This document shows, piece by piece, positions 53,719 to 64,000 of a DNA stretch of 64,000 nt (its first letter is position 1; every line of letters begins with the position of its first letter). The stretch comes from an uncultured Lachnospiraceae bacterium (lineage in GTDB: Bacteria > Bacillota > Clostridia > Lachnospirales > Lachnospiraceae), in NCBI GenBank assembly GCA_947571775.1, contig CANOZK010000002.1:124001-188000 (forward strand), read 5' to 3'. A model generated the notes under the pieces. It did not search any database, was not told where the DNA came from, and was given only the letters and a program-made list of their open reading frames with translations. Position numbers and translations under genes: made by a program.

Positions 53719-53747
53719 TTGCACAATAACAGTCTGCTTTGTATAAT
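53719..53747 (+). promoter_or_regulatory. Promoter of the class A PBP gene
   Basis: TTGCAC (53719-53724) and TATAAT (53742-53747) with a 17-base spacer, 25 bp before the start codon. Confidence 0.82.
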
Positions 53748-53771
53748 AAATATAGAATAAGGAGGAATTGC

Positions 53772-56417
53772 ATGAATTACGGAAAAAAATCAACACTGAA
53801 AAAACGCAAAGCCCTTACCTCCCGTTCTTCTATGGTAGGGACACGAGCCAATGTATCTTTTATCAGAATTCTGTTTCTATCGCTTATTATGATATGCGTC
53901 ATGGGCCTGTGCATGGGCATTGGTTCCTTCAAGGGAATCATTGACAATGCCCCTAAGGTTTCGGAAGTAAATATTACTCCTTTGGGTGCCGCTACGTTTA
54001 TCTACGACGAAGAAGGCAACAAAATCCAAAAGCTGACAGCTCCAAACTCCAACCGAATGCCCGTAGGAATCGATCAGATTCCAGAAGATATGCAGCATGC
54101 GGTGGTCGCCATCGAGGACGAGCGTTTCTATGAACACAACGGCATCGATGTGCGCGGTATCCTGCGGGCAGCCGTGCGCGGACTTACCAATATGCATTTT
54201 TCCGAGGGCGCCAGCACCATCACACAGCAGCTTCTGAAAAACAACGTATTTACCAACTGGACCGAAGAATCCAGCGAAATAGAAAAGTTCAAGCGAAAAT
54301 TCCAGGAGCAGTATCTGGCCATTCAGGTGGAAAAGGATATCAACGATAAAAACGTGATTCTGGAAAATTACCTGAATACCATCAATCTGGGCGCAGGCGC
54401 TTACGGCGTACAGGCCGCCGCCCAGCGGTATTTTGGAAAGGATGTGTGGGATCTAAATCTCTCGGAATGTGCGACCATCGCTGGAATCACCCAGAATCCC
54501 ACGCTGTATAACCCCATCCTGAACCCGGAAAAAAATTCCGAAAGGAGAAAATCCGTTCTGGATCATATGCTGGAACAGGAATATATCACCCAGTATGAAT
54601 TTGACGAAGCTTTAAACGATAACGTGTACGACCGCATCCAGAGTAATAATCTGTTGGAGGAAGCGGATGTGACCGTGTACTCTTATTTTACGGATCATCT
54701 GACAGACGAGGTAATCAATGATTTACAAACGCTGAAAGGCTATTCGGAAAAAGATGCTTACAACAAACTTTACAGCAGCGGCCTGCGGATTTTTACTACA
54801 CAGAACCCGCAGATTCAGAAAATTGTAGACGAGGAGTACGCCAATCCCGATAATTTCCCCTCTGAGGTAGAATATGCGCTGGATTACAGCCTGACTACGC
54901 TCAATCCCCAAGGGGAAGAGGTCAATTACAGCAAGGAAATGATGGTTATTTATTTTCAGGATAACGAAGATCCGTCCTTTGATCTCCTGTTCGATTCGCC
55001 AGAGGAGGGACAGACCTACGTGGATCGGTATAAAGAAGCGATTTTGGCCGACGGAAGTCAGCAAGTCGCGGAGCGGATCAATTTTATCCCGCAGCCTCAG
55101 TCTTCCTTGACCATCATCGACCAGAAAAACGGGCATGTAAAGGCTATCCAAGGCGGCCGCGGGGAAAAATCGGCCAGTCTGACTTTGAATCGGGCCACAG
55201 ATTCCACCCGTCAGCCGGGATCTACGTTCAAGATTCCTGGCGTTTATGCGCCGGCTCTGGATGCCCTCAACAAAACACTGGCCACCACCTACGTAGATGA
55301 GCCGTTCAAATACGACGACGGCGCGCCGGTAAAAAATGCCGACAATACTTACCGGGGGACAACGACCATCCGAAAAGCCATCCAGGATTCCGTCAATGTA
55401 GTGGCTGTAAAATGTCTCACAGAAATAACTCCACAGTTGGCTTACGAATATATCAAAAATTTTGGATTCAGCACCGTCATTGAGCGGGAAGTACAGGAAA
55501 ACGGAGATGTATGGTCCGATTTATACCAGTCTATGGCATTGGGCGGGCTTACCAGAGGTGTAACCAATCTGGAACTGTGCGCCTCTTACGCGGCGATTGC
55601 CAATTCGGGAAAGTATATTAAGCCCACCTTTTACACAAAAATAACCGATGCAGACGGAAATATCATTATTGACAAGACCACTCCCTCCACAACCACTGTT
55701 CTGAGAGAAGCCTCCGCTTGTCTTTTGACCAATGCTATGCAGGATGTGGTAAAATACGGAACAGCGACTTCCATACAGCTTCCGAACATGCCGGTAGCCG
55801 GAAAAACGGGTACGACGGAGTATTACGATAACCTCTGGTTTGCCGGCTATACTCCTTATTACACCTGTACAATATGGTCTGGATACGACAACAACGAAAG
55901 GCTGCCGGATCAGTATATGTATCGGAATTACCATAAAATTTTGTGGAAAAACATCATGTCGCGAATTCATGAGGATCTGGAATACCAGGAATTTCCCATA
56001 TCCGACAGTGTAGAGAAAACAACCGTTTGCTCTGTAACCGGAAAGCTGCCATCGGGCGGCTGCCCTACCATTACGGAATACTTTGAGAAAGCAACCCTGC
56101 CTTCCGGTTATTGCGACGGGAATCACTCTGGAGTGGCAGTCCCCAGCACCGCCGATGAAAGTAACGATACAACCACGCCAACTCCAACGCCGACCCCAAC
56201 CCCGGATTCCTCAGAATCCGAAAACTCCGCGCCAGAAGGAACCGACGAGGACAGCGAAGCTCCTTCCGATTCGACGTCCGCCGACACTCCAGGTATGGGA
56301 GATGACGGCACAGGCACAGAAGATGGCGGGGAGGATACCGGAACCGAAGATACGGATACTGGTGGCACAGAAGGTGACGACAGCGTCACAGACGAAGACG
56401 CTGAGGCGCCCATTTGA
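53772..56417 (+). CDS. Class A penicillin-binding protein (PBP1A type)
   Basis: The 881-residue protein has one N-terminal membrane helix (about 30-52), a GT51 glycosyltransferase domain (EDERFYEHNGID near residue 114, GASTITQQLLKN) and a transpeptidase domain with S-x-x-K in RQPGSTFK near 483, S-x-N in DSVN near 540, and KTGT near 677. It polymerises and cross-links peptidoglycan. The last ~95 residues are low complexity: a run of Thr-Pro pairs followed by an acidic Ser/Thr/Gly/Glu/Asp tail. ATG at 53772 is set by AAGGAGG. Confidence 0.96.
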   Translation: MNYGKKSTLKKRKALTSRSSMVGTRANVSFIRILFLSLIMICVMGLCMGIGSFKGIIDNAPKVSEVNITPLGAATFIYDEEGNKIQKLTAPNSNRMPVGIDQIPEDMQHAVVAIEDERFYEHNGIDVRGILRAAVRGLTNMHFSEGASTITQQLLKNNVFTNWTEESSEIEKFKRKFQEQYLAIQVEKDINDKNVILENYLNTINLGAGAYGVQAAAQRYFGKDVWDLNLSECATIAGITQNPTLYNPILNPEKNSERRKSVLDHMLEQEYITQYEFDEALNDNVYDRIQSNNLLEEADVTVYSYFTDHLTDEVINDLQTLKGYSEKDAYNKLYSSGLRIFTTQNPQIQKIVDEEYANPDNFPSEVEYALDYSLTTLNPQGEEVNYSKEMMVIYFQDNEDPSFDLLFDSPEEGQTYVDRYKEAILADGSQQVAERINFIPQPQSSLTIIDQKNGHVKAIQGGRGEKSASLTLNRATDSTRQPGSTFKIPGVYAPALDALNKTLATTYVDEPFKYDDGAPVKNADNTYRGTTTIRKAIQDSVNVVAVKCLTEITPQLAYEYIKNFGFSTVIEREVQENGDVWSDLYQSMALGGLTRGVTNLELCASYAAIANSGKYIKPTFYTKITDADGNIIIDKTTPSTTTVLREASACLLTNAMQDVVKYGTATSIQLPNMPVAGKTGTTEYYDNLWFAGYTPYYTCTIWSGYDNNERLPDQYMYRNYHKILWKNIMSRIHEDLEYQEFPISDSVEKTTVCSVTGKLPSGGCPTITEYFEKATLPSGYCDGNHSGVAVPSTADESNDTTTPTPTPTPTPDSSESENSAPEGTDEDSEAPSDSTSADTPGMGDDGTGTEDGGEDTGTEDTDTGGTEGDDSVTDEDAEAPI

Positions 56418-56445
56418 CAGAATCATACAGCAGCAAAAAAAGAAC

Positions 56446-56477
56446 GCAAGGTCACAAACGGCCTTGCCTTCTTTTTT
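56446..56477 (+). terminator. Terminator of the class A PBP gene
   Basis: GCAAGG and CCTTGC form the stem, followed by CTTCTTTTTT. Confidence 0.82.
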
Positions 56478-56495
56478 CATCTGAATATATCAATG

Positions 56496-57428
56496 TCAGC
56501 ATACCAACTTCGCAGCCCCATAGATTCCAGCATCGTTTCCAAGTTTTGCCAGTTTTATTGGCGTTTTCTTACAGGGTGAAAATGCTGCTTTCTGAAATTC
56601 CCGCTGTACCGCTTCGATCAGCGGCTCGCCGGCCTTTGCCACGCCTCCTCCGATGAGGATAATCTCCGGGTCTGTCACACAGGCGAACATAGCCAGTGCC
56701 CGGCCCAGATAAGCAGAGAAAGTATCGACCACCCGGCCCGCCAGCCTGTCGCCCTGTCCATAGGTATCAAACACCGCTTTTGCCGTCACCTCTCCGGTTC
56801 GCAGCAGACTGTCTTCTGCACTCTTTTCCAGTTCTTTTTTTGCCAGCCGCACAATACCGGTAGCGGAAGCTACTTGTTCCAGGCATCCCTTGTTCCCGCA
56901 GTTGCAGGATTCTTCTTCGTCTGGAACGATGTTCGCATGGCCAATCTCTCCCCCAGCCCCATGAGCGCCGGAGACAATTTTGCCGTCTATAATAATTCCG
57001 CCGCCCACGCCGGTTCCCAGAGTAGCCAGGATTACATGGGAAGCGCCTTCCGCGCCGCCTCTCCACGCTTCCCCCAGTGCCGCAACATTGGCGTCATTGC
57101 CCGCTTTTGCCGGAAGTCCGGTAAGCTCCTCCATTTCTTTTGATATCTGTTTATAGCCCCAATTCAGATTTACGGCGCAGGGAACCTCTCCCTTCTCATT
57201 AACCGGACCGGGAATACCGATTCCCACGCCTGATACCGCCTCTTTGGAAATTTGCTTTTCCTGCATTTTTTGCAGAATCGAAGCTGCAATATCGGGAAGA
57301 ATAGACTCCCCTTGATTTTCCGTTTTGGTAGGGATTTCCCATTTTTCCTCCAAGGCTCCGTCCATGCGAAACAGACCACACTTGATGCTGGTACCGCCCA
57401 CGTCGATTCCAAAGCAATATTTTTTCAT
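56496..57428 (-). CDS. glcK: ROK-family glucokinase
   Basis: The 310-residue enzyme phosphorylates glucose with ATP. It has the phosphate-binding FGIDVGGTSIKCGLF at the N terminus, the ROK zinc motif CNCGNKGCLE, NDANVAALGEA and GTGVGGGIIIDG. It is the last gene of the ftsH-uvrC-hprK-glcK row, six bp after hprK. Coupling of glucokinase with HPr kinase suits carbon catabolite control. Confidence 0.95.
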   Translation of the reverse strand: MKKYCFGIDVGGTSIKCGLFRMDGALEEKWEIPTKTENQGESILPDIAASILQKMQEKQISKEAVSGVGIGIPGPVNEKGEVPCAVNLNWGYKQISKEMEELTGLPAKAGNDANVAALGEAWRGGAEGASHVILATLGTGVGGGIIIDGKIVSGAHGAGGEIGHANIVPDEEESCNCGNKGCLEQVASATGIVRLAKKELEKSAEDSLLRTGEVTAKAVFDTYGQGDRLAGRVVDTFSAYLGRALAMFACVTDPEIILIGGGVAKAGEPLIEAVQREFQKAAFSPCKKTPIKLAKLGNDAGIYGAAKLVC

Positions 57429-57434
57429 GGTTTT

Positions 57435-58361
57435 CTAGCCCTTTCTGGTGATATTCTTCTGCACTCTTTTGTACAATTCTTCCGCCGCGTTATAACCCAT
57501 TTTTTTCTGACGGTGGTTGACTGCTGCCGCCTCCACAATCACCGCCAGATTCCGTCCGGGCCGGATAGGCAGAGAATGACAGACAATTTTATTCCCCAGA
57601 TATTCAATGTATTCTTCGTTCAGTCCCATCCGGTCATACTCTTTATTCCGATCCCATTCCTCTAGTTTGATGACCAGGTCTACCGACTGGGTATCCTTTA
57701 CGCACTCCACGCCGAACAGTGTTTTTACATTGATGATGCCGATTCCCCGAAGCTCAATAAAGTGACGAGTGATATCCGGCGCGGAACCCACTAGGGTAAT
57801 ATCGCTGACTTTCCGAAGTTCTACCACATCGTCGCTGACCAAGCGGTGCCCCCGTTTGATTAGCTCCAGAGCAGCCTCGCTCTTTCCAATCCCGCTCTCC
57901 CCGGTAATCAAAATCCCCTCTCCATACACATCCACCAAAACCCCATGGATGGAAATACTGGGGGCAAGCTCCACGCCCAGCCACCGGATCACCTCCGACA
58001 TCAGATTTGACGTCGTTCGGTCTGTGATAAAGGTGGGAACATCATACTGGCAGGCAACCTCCAGCATTTTTTTCGTGGGCTTTGTCATCGTGCTGAAAAT
58101 AACACAGGGAATTCCGCTGGAGATAAAACGCTCATAGGCAAAATCCCGTTCTTCCTCTGTTAAATGCTCCAGATAAGTAAATTCCACATAACCAATGATT
58201 TGCACTCTCTTATTGGCAAAATGCTCCAGGTAACCTGTGAGCTGCAGTGCAGGGCGGTTGATATCTGGAAGCGTCACATATTTGCCCTCCAGATCGATAT
58301 CCGGCGTCAAATTTTTTAAGTTTAACGCCTGCGCCATTTTCGTGATCGAAACACCTTTCAT
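57435..58361 (-). CDS. hprK: HPr kinase/phosphorylase
   Basis: The 308-residue bifunctional enzyme phosphorylates HPr on serine 46 and reverses it, controlling catabolite repression. Visible are the N-terminal DRTTSNL region, the P-loop GESGIGKSE at about 154-161, the HPrK signature [10 protein letters not shown] with the following [10 protein letters not shown], and a C-terminal helix. It overlaps uvrC by 4 bp (ATGA) and is followed by glcK. Confidence 0.97.
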   Translation of the reverse strand: MKGVSITKMAQALNLKNLTPDIDLEGKYVTLPDINRPALQLTGYLEHFANKRVQIIGYVEFTYLEHLTEEERDFAYERFISSGIPCVIFSTMTKPTKKMLEVACQYDVPTFITDRTTSNLMSEVIRWLGVELAPSISIHGVLVDVYGEGILITGESGIGKSEAALELIKRGHRLVSDDVVELRKVSDITLVGSAPDITRHFIELRGIGIINVKTLFGVECVKDTQSVDLVIKLEEWDRNKEYDRMGLNEEYIEYLGNKIVCHSLPIRPGRNLAVIVEAAAVNHRQKKMGYNAAEELYKRVQKNITRKG

Positions 58362-60223
58362 TTTCCGTTTTCCTCCAGATTTTTTTCCTTTCTTTTATCG
58401 CTGTTGTGAAAAAATTCATACACCTGGGCCGCTGCTCTCTCATTCATAGACGGTACCTGACGCAGCTCTTCCCTGCTTGCCTGCTGAATGTTCTCCAAGG
58501 ATTTATAATGTTTCATCAGGGCCTTGCGCCGGGCGGGGCCGATGCCGGGAATGTCATCCAGAATCGAATGTACTTGACCTTTGCTGCGCAGACTCCTGTG
58601 ATACTCTATGGCAAACCGGTGCGCTTCGTCCTGAATCCGTGTAATCAGACGAAACCCCTCTGACGAAGTATCAATCGGGATCTCCTCATTATTAAAATAC
58701 AATCCCCTGGTACGATGATAATCGTCTTTTACCATTCCGCACACAGGAATATTCAAATTCAGCTTTTCCAGAACTTCCAGCGCCACGTTAACCTGACCCT
58801 TTCCGCCGTCCATCATAATCAGATCCGGATATCGGGCAAAGCTGTCAAACGCTTTTCCGGAATCATGGGTAAACCTCCGGGTGAGGACTTCCTCCATGCT
58901 GGCATAATCATTCGGCCCCTGCACAGACTGAATTTTAAATTTGCGGTAATCGCTTCTTTTCGGCTTTCCCCGCTCATACACCACCATAGATCCGACTGAC
59001 TGAAAGCCGCTGATATTGGAAATATCGTAAGCTTCCATGCGCACAAGGTCGTCCAGGTGCAGCCATGCGGCCACCTCCTTGACAGCTCCGATAGTCCGCC
59101 CCTCCTCCCGTTTGATTTTTTCCCTGTCCTGGCTGAGAATCAAGGCGGCATTGTGAGCAGCCATCTCTACCATTTTTTCCTTGGTTCCCTTTTTCGGCAC
59201 CCGAATATGCACCTTCTGGCCCCTCCGGCTGGTCAGCCAACTGGCGATTACCTCTTCGTCTTCAATTTCTTCCTGAAGGATCAGTTCATGAGGGATAAAA
59301 GGCGTGCCGGCGTAAAATTGTTTCAGAAAGCTGGTCATCACCTGTCCGGGTGTGTCTCCTTTTGCCACCCGCAGATAAAAGTGATCGCGCCCAATCAAGC
59401 GTCCGTCCCGGATAAAAAAGACCTGGACAATGGCGTCCTCCTCATCCATGGCCATGGCAATCACGTCGCTGTCTTCTCCTCCGTGTCCGGTAATTTTCTG
59501 CCGCTCTCCGACCCGTTTGATACTCTGGATCAAATCGCGGTATTCCATGGCGTCTTCAAAGCGCAGCTCCTCCGAAGCCTGCTGCATCTTCTCTTGTAAC
59601 TCCTGGATCGTATCCTGATAATGCCCGCTCAAAAATTCCAGCGCGCCTTTTACCCCCTGCTGATAAGATTCCACGCTTACGTTTCCCTGGCAGGGAGCGT
59701 CGCACTGATGGATATGGTGATAAAGACAGGGCCTCTCCTTGCCGATATCCTGGGGAAGCTTCCGGCTGCACGCCCGCAGCCGGTAAATCCTCCGAATCAA
59801 CTCAATGGCGTCTTTGACCGCGCCGGCGCTTGTATACGGCCCGAAATATTTCGATTTGTCTTTTTTCATTCTCCGGGAAAACAAAATCCGCGGAAAGTCC
59901 TCCTCTATGGTTACCTGGATAAAAGGATAGCTTTTGTCGTCCTTGAGCATGGTATTGTATTTGGGCCGGTGCTCTTTAATCAGATTGCATTCCAATACCA
60001 GCGCTTCCAGCTCAGAATCGGTGACAATATACTCAAACCGGACGATATGCGTCACCATCTGCTCGATCTTTACCCCTTTGTTCCGGCTGGACTGGAAATA
60101 CTGGCGCACCCGGTTTTTCAGGCTGACGGCTTTGCCAACATAAATGATCACATCCTTTTCATCGTGCATAAGATATACGCCCGGCTTTGCCGGAAGTTTT
60201 TTTAATTCTTCTTCAAAATCCAT
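58358..60223 (-). CDS. uvrC: Excinuclease ABC subunit C
   Basis: The 621-residue nucleotide excision repair nuclease. It has the N-terminal GIY-YIG domain ([20 protein letters not shown]) for the 3' cut, a cysteine-containing segment with [13 protein letters not shown], the UvrB-binding UVR motif around residue 205-240, an RNase H-like domain for the 5' cut ([25 protein letters not shown]) and two helix-hairpin-helices at the C terminus. It lies between ftsH and hprK on the minus strand. Confidence 0.97.
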   Translation of the reverse strand: MDFEEELKKLPAKPGVYLMHDEKDVIIYVGKAVSLKNRVRQYFQSSRNKGVKIEQMVTHIVRFEYIVTDSELEALVLECNLIKEHRPKYNTMLKDDKSYPFIQVTIEEDFPRILFSRRMKKDKSKYFGPYTSAGAVKDAIELIRRIYRLRACSRKLPQDIGKERPCLYHHIHQCDAPCQGNVSVESYQQGVKGALEFLSGHYQDTIQELQEKMQQASEELRFEDAMEYRDLIQSIKRVGERQKITGHGGEDSDVIAMAMDEEDAIVQVFFIRDGRLIGRDHFYLRVAKGDTPGQVMTSFLKQFYAGTPFIPHELILQEEIEDEEVIASWLTSRRGQKVHIRVPKKGTKEKMVEMAAHNAALILSQDREKIKREEGRTIGAVKEVAAWLHLDDLVRMEAYDISNISGFQSVGSMVVYERGKPKRSDYRKFKIQSVQGPNDYASMEEVLTRRFTHDSGKAFDSFARYPDLIMMDGGKGQVNVALEVLEKLNLNIPVCGMVKDDYHRTRGLYFNNEEIPIDTSSEGFRLITRIQDEAHRFAIEYHRSLRSKGQVHSILDDIPGIGPARRKALMKHYKSLENIQQASREELRQVPSMNERAAAQVYEFFHNSDKRKEKNLEENGK

Positions 60224-60249
60224 ATATCCAATTCCTATGCCTGTGTCTT

Positions 60250-62202
60250 CTATGGCAGTACAGGCGTCTGTTCACTATTACTTTTTTCTGCAATGCGGGG
60301 AATGACTTTCTTCTCCGTCTCTTCCGGCTCCGGTAGACCTTTTACCTCCCGGAAAATCTTCATAAATTCTTTTCCGGTGATGGTCTCTTTCTCAATCAAA
60401 AATTCTGCAATCTTATCCATGACTTCCCGGTTTTCCGTGAGCAGCCGCTTTGCCTCCTCGTAAGACTTGTGAAGCAGCTCCATAACCTCATGATCCACTT
60501 CGGTAGCCGTGTTGTCTCCGCAGTCCAGAATCGTCCTTCCATCCAGATATTTGCTCTGCTGCGTGGCCAGCCCCATCAGTCCGAATTTTTTTGACATTCC
60601 GTACTGGGTTACCATGGCGCGCGCGACCTTTGTGGCTTTTTCAATGTCGTTGGCAGCTCCGGTGGTAACGGTATCGAATACGATTTCCTCCGCCGCGCGG
60701 CCGCCCAAATAACCCACCAGCATTGCTTCCAGTTCTTTCTTGGTGTTCAAAAATTTTTCTTCCTCCGGCACCTGCATCACATAACCCAAGGCGCCCATGG
60801 TGCGGGGTACAATCGTGATTTTCTGTACTGGCTCTGCGTCCTTTTGCAGCGCGCTGACCAGTGCATGGCCCACCTCGTGATAAGATACGATTCTGCGCTC
60901 CTCGGCGCTTAAAATTCGATCTTTTTTCTCCTTACCAACCAGAACGACTTCCACAGCCTCGAACAGATCCTTTTGATTTACAGCTTTGCGGCCATGCTTA
61001 ACCGCCAAAATGGCGGCCTCGTTGATCATATTTGCCAAGTCCGAGCCAACCGCCCCAGACGTAGACAATGCGATTTCCTCAAAATCCACCGTCTCATCTA
61101 GAGATACATTTTTGGCGTGTACTTTCAGGATATCCACGCGCCCTTTCAAATCCGGGCGATCCACAATGACCCGCCGGTCAAAACGACCTGGACGCAGCAG
61201 CGCGGGATCCAGCACCTCTGGACGATTCGTCGCCGCCAGTATCAACAGACCTTTGGACGCTTCAAATCCGTCCATCTCTGCCAAGAGCTGGTTCAGCGTC
61301 TGTTCCCGCTCGTCGTTTCCGCCCCCATAATGGCCGTCACGGCTCTTTCCGATGGCGTCCACTTCATCGATAAAAATAATACAAGGCGCGTTTTTCTTCG
61401 CCTCTTCAAACAAATCCCGAACACGAGAAGCGCCCACGCCCACAAACATTTCCACAAAATCCGAACCGGAAAGGGAGAAGAACGGCACATGCGCTTCTCC
61501 GGCCACTGCTTTTGCCAGAAGGGTTTTGCCCGTACCGGGAGGCCCTACAAGCAGCGCGCCTTTGGGGAGCTTTGCGCCGATCGCTGTATATTTGCCCGGA
61601 TCGTGGAGGAACTCCACCACCTCCTGAAGGGATTCCTTCGCCTCGTCCTGTCCGGCCACGTCATGGAAGGTGATTCCGGTTTCTTTTTGCACATAAGCCT
61701 TTGCCTTGCTCTTGCCGACCCCCATCATGCCGCCTTTGCCCATTTTCCGCATAAAAAGCATCAGCAGGCCGAAAAGCACCAGTGTGGGGAGCATCAGTGT
61801 GACAAGATTTGACAAAAGCTCCGCCACTGGATCCGGCACCTTTAACTCATAGGAAACATCCCCATACTCCTCCAAACGTTCCACCAGGGCGTCGCCGCTT
61901 TCGATGGCATGGGTATAATATTTTGTCTCCCTGTATTTGTCGTGTTGTTCCTTCGGGGTTATGGTGATGGTTCCGCTCTGGATGATCACCTCGTCAACCG
62001 CATCGTCTTCCAGCATAGACAGAAATTTACTGTATGAAATTTCTTCGGTGTTGTCTTTGAACAGATTAGTAAAAAGACTGGCACATATCAATGTTACCAT
62101 TAGGCACAGTAAGAAAACAAGAATGGACTGCTTGTTCTTTGGCCCGTTATTCAGCGGCCCGTTTGAATTTCTCCGCTGATGATTATCTGGTTTATTGCCC
62201 AT
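60250..62202 (-). CDS. ftsH: ATP-dependent zinc metalloprotease FtsH
   Basis: The 650-residue membrane AAA+ protease has two helices (about 25-46 and 134-151) around an extracytoplasmic domain, Walker A GPPGTGKT at 220-227, the second region of homology, and the zinc site SYHEVGH. It degrades membrane and short-lived cytoplasmic proteins. The first 24 residues are unusually rich in Asn, Gly and Lys. ATG at 62202 has AGGAGG upstream; it heads the ftsH-uvrC-hprK-glcK row. Confidence 0.97.
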   Translation of the reverse strand: MGNKPDNHQRRNSNGPLNNGPKNKQSILVFLLCLMVTLICASLFTNLFKDNTEEISYSKFLSMLEDDAVDEVIIQSGTITITPKEQHDKYRETKYYTHAIESGDALVERLEEYGDVSYELKVPDPVAELLSNLVTLMLPTLVLFGLLMLFMRKMGKGGMMGVGKSKAKAYVQKETGITFHDVAGQDEAKESLQEVVEFLHDPGKYTAIGAKLPKGALLVGPPGTGKTLLAKAVAGEAHVPFFSLSGSDFVEMFVGVGASRVRDLFEEAKKNAPCIIFIDEVDAIGKSRDGHYGGGNDEREQTLNQLLAEMDGFEASKGLLILAATNRPEVLDPALLRPGRFDRRVIVDRPDLKGRVDILKVHAKNVSLDETVDFEEIALSTSGAVGSDLANMINEAAILAVKHGRKAVNQKDLFEAVEVVLVGKEKKDRILSAEERRIVSYHEVGHALVSALQKDAEPVQKITIVPRTMGALGYVMQVPEEEKFLNTKKELEAMLVGYLGGRAAEEIVFDTVTTGAANDIEKATKVARAMVTQYGMSKKFGLMGLATQQSKYLDGRTILDCGDNTATEVDHEVMELLHKSYEEAKRLLTENREVMDKIAEFLIEKETITGKEFMKIFREVKGLPEPEETEKKVIPRIAEKSNSEQTPVLP

Positions 62203-62393
62203 GTTATTCCTCCTCTTGTTGTGTGTGTACTCTATAAACTGACGTGTCTATTATACCCATTCACTCTGACATTGGACGGGACTTTCACAGTAAATCATAC
62301 ACATATTCTTATTATAAATACAGCCCTGAAATAAATCAATATGAAGATTCCGAAATAAATTACAATGATTCTTAAAGTTTTATAAAAAGACGC

Positions 62394-62421
62394 TTGGAAA
62401 TCCCTTAAAATGTAGTATACT
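62394..62421 (+). promoter_or_regulatory. Promoter of pyrG
   Basis: TTGGAA (62394-62399) and TATACT (62416-62421) are 16 bases apart. The predicted transcript has a leader of about 220 nt, containing a GTAACAGTTCAGAC repeat (62440-62453) and a 7-bp stem CGTACAC/GTGTACG (62527-62561). The full gap 62203-62645 between ftsH and pyrG shows no other gene. Confidence 0.6.
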
Positions 62422-62439
62422 GGTTCTATGTGATTTCAT

Positions 62440-62453
62440 GTAACAGTTCAGAC
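62440..62453 (+). repeat. GTAACAGTTCAGAC repeat in the pyrG leader
   Basis: This copy is identical in its first 13 bases to each arm of the inverted repeat at 45319-45365, 17 kb away. Confidence 0.5.
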
Positions 62454-62645
62454 AAATATTATAAACAAGCGTGTACTCTCGGAATCTTTTTGTACTTTAT
62501 TTTTATTGCGATAAATTTTTGTCAATCGTACACAAATTTCTGAGGCGCACACAAGTGTACGTGGATAAATTTGGATGCAATTGGCGGAAAATCAGCCAGC
62601 AGATACAAGGTTTCCAGAGTACACAAAACAAGAACGGAGGAAAAT

Positions 62646-64000
62646 ATGGCTGTTAAATACGTATTTGTAACCGGAGGCGTGGTTTCCGGGCTGGGGAAAG
62701 GAATTACCGCGGCATCCCTGGGCCGTCTGCTGAAAGCGCGCGGCTACAAGGTTACCATGCAGAAATTTGATCCCTATATCAACATCGACCCCGGCACTAT
62801 GAATCCAGTGCAGCACGGGGAAGTCTTTGTCACGGACGACGGCGCGGAAACCGATCTGGACCTGGGACATTACGAGCGGTTTATCGACGAAAGCCTGGAC
62901 AAAAATTCCAATGTAACCACAGGAAAAGTCTATTGGTCTGTACTGACCAAGGAAAGGCGGGGCGATTTCGGCGGCGGAACCGTACAGGTAATCCCACACA
63001 TTACCAATGAGATCAAGAATCGCTTTTACCGAAACTTTACCAGTAGCGATACCCGTATCGCGATCATTGAGGTAGGCGGAACCGTAGGCGATATCGAAAG
63101 CCAGCCGTTTTTGGAGGCAATCCGCCAGTTCCAGCATGAAATCGGCCACGAAAACGCCATCTTAATTCATGTAACGCTGATTCCCTACCTGCGGGCTTCT
63201 CAGGAAATGAAGACCAAGCCCACACAGGCAAGCGTCAAAGAACTGCAAGGCATGGGAATCCGGCCAGATATCATCGTCTGCCGTTCGGAAATGCCGCTGG
63301 ACAAAAAAATCAAGGATAAAATTGCCTTGTTCTGCAACGTATCCAGCAACCGCGTGCTTCAGAACCTAGACGTGGAATACCTTTACGAAGCGCCGCTTGC
63401 CATGGAAAAAGAACATCTGGCGCAAGTTGCCTGCGAATGCCTAAAGCTGGACTGCCCAGAGCCAGATCTCACTGACTGGAAAAATATGGTGGAAGCTCTG
63501 CGCCATCCCAGCACAGAGGTTACCATTGCCCTGGTAGGAAAATACATCCAGCTCCACGACGCCTATATTAGTGTGGTGGAAGCTCTAAAGCACGGCGGAA
63601 TCGCCAGCAAAGCCACAGTCAATATCCTGTGGGTGGATTCTGAGCAAGTGACGGAAGAAAACGTAGCGGAAAAACTAGCCGATGCAGACGGCATCCTAGT
63701 CCCCGGCGGCTTCGGAGATCGGGGCATTGAGGGAAAAATCCAGGCCATCCGCTACGCACGGGAACACCAAGTTCCCTATCTGGGACTCTGTCTAGGGATG
63801 CAGCTTGCCATTGTTGAATTTGCCAGAGATATCGCCGGACTCTCCGACGCGCACAGCATTGAGCTGAATCCCCGGACAGTCCACCCAGTTGTGGATTTGA
63901 TGCCGGATCAGGCAGATATTGAGGACATCGGCGGCACCCTGAGGCTCGGCTCCTACCCCTGTGTGTTAAAAAAAGACACAAAGGCTTACGAACTTTACCA
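62646..64000 (+). CDS. pyrG: CTP synthase (N-terminal part, gene runs off the window)
   Basis: About 451 codons of a protein normally near 535 are visible, with no stop before the edge. The synthetase domain starts [20 protein letters not shown] and has [10 protein letters not shown] and [11 protein letters not shown]; the glutaminase domain follows with the nucleophile cysteine in [10 protein letters not shown] near residue 385. The enzyme makes CTP from UTP, ATP and glutamine. ATG at 62646 follows ACGGAGG. Confidence 0.97.
   Translation, partial: MAVKYVFVTGGVVSGLGKGITAASLGRLLKARGYKVTMQKFDPYINIDPGTMNPVQHGEVFVTDDGAETDLDLGHYERFIDESLDKNSNVTTGKVYWSVLTKERRGDFGGGTVQVIPHITNEIKNRFYRNFTSSDTRIAIIEVGGTVGDIESQPFLEAIRQFQHEIGHENAILIHVTLIPYLRASQEMKTKPTQASVKELQGMGIRPDIIVCRSEMPLDKKIKDKIALFCNVSSNRVLQNLDVEYLYEAPLAMEKEHLAQVACECLKLDCPEPDLTDWKNMVEALRHPSTEVTIALVGKYIQLHDAYISVVEALKHGGIASKATVNILWVDSEQVTEENVAEKLADADGILVPGGFGDRGIEGKIQAIRYAREHQVPYLGLCLGMQLAIVEFARDIAGLSDAHSIELNPRTVHPVVDLMPDQADIEDIGGTLRLGSYPCVLKKDTKAYELY

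Overview
The window looks like a chromosomal segment of a Gram-positive anaerobe of the Clostridia, most probably family Lachnospiraceae. This is inferred from gene content: a V-type ATPase operon instead of F-type genes in this stretch, rubrerythrin next to a PerR-type regulator, HPr kinase, a ROK glucokinase, a DUF342/FapA-like protein, a CwlC-like sporulation amidase and strong GGAGG ribosome binding sites. I could not run a similarity search, so the genus is open. Most of the window is ordinary core genome. The accessory-looking parts are about 13.8-14.9 kb and 24.9-27.3 kb.

Layout. 0-3 kb: end of an unknown gene, secA and a tRNA-Ser. 3-7.4 kb: a sugar-sensing operon (periplasmic-binding protein, histidine kinase, LuxR-type regulator, second solute-binding protein). 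7.4-8.3 kb: NusG-II protein and Gx-type transporter. 8.4-12.2 kb: a BceAB-like peptide-resistance ABC transporter with an alpha/beta hydrolase, behind a promoter carrying a BceR-like operator. 12.5-13.5 kb: thioredoxin reductase, followed by a cluster of DnaA-box-like sites. 13.8-14.9 kb: a wrecked restriction-modification locus. 15-23.6 kb: nine-gene V-ATPase operon on the minus strand, ending in a strong terminator. 24-27.3 kb: trmB, tRNA-Lys, a nitroreductase-like gene, a duplicated 3' end of the tRNA-Lys gene, a small unknown gene and several gene relics. 27.5-28.6 kb: rubrerythrin and PerR. 28.8-33.3 kb: mutS2 and a two-component system. 33.3-37.4 kb (minus): cysQ, radical SAM protein, a 37-residue membrane peptide, AIR-synthase-like protein, trmL. 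37.8-49 kb: cell-wall, DNA-repair and metabolic genes (L,D-transpeptidase, mutY, glycosyltransferase, PAP2, pduL, CwlC-like amidase, ybaK, dCMP deaminase). 49-52 kb: FapA-like protein and a CheX/CheY pair. 52-56.4 kb: beta-helix protein and a class A penicillin-binding protein. 56.5-62.2 kb (minus): ftsH-uvrC-hprK-glcK. 62.6 kb to the end: pyrG, running off the window.

The most unusual signal is not a gene. A ~62-nt element occurs four times (near 12.5, 34.8, 41.8 and 53.4 kb), on both strands, each time ending exactly at the start codon of an unrelated gene. It consists of a hairpin (TTTGGAAG / CTTCCAAA), a conserved spacer, a second small hairpin (GACGC / GCGTC) and the ribosome binding site GGAGGAGGAAA. 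It behaves like a dispersed, cassette-like translation-initiation leader. A second, looser repeat family based on GTAACnGTTCAGA is scattered through intergenic DNA from 37 to 63 kb and forms a perfect 15-bp inverted repeat at 45.3 kb.
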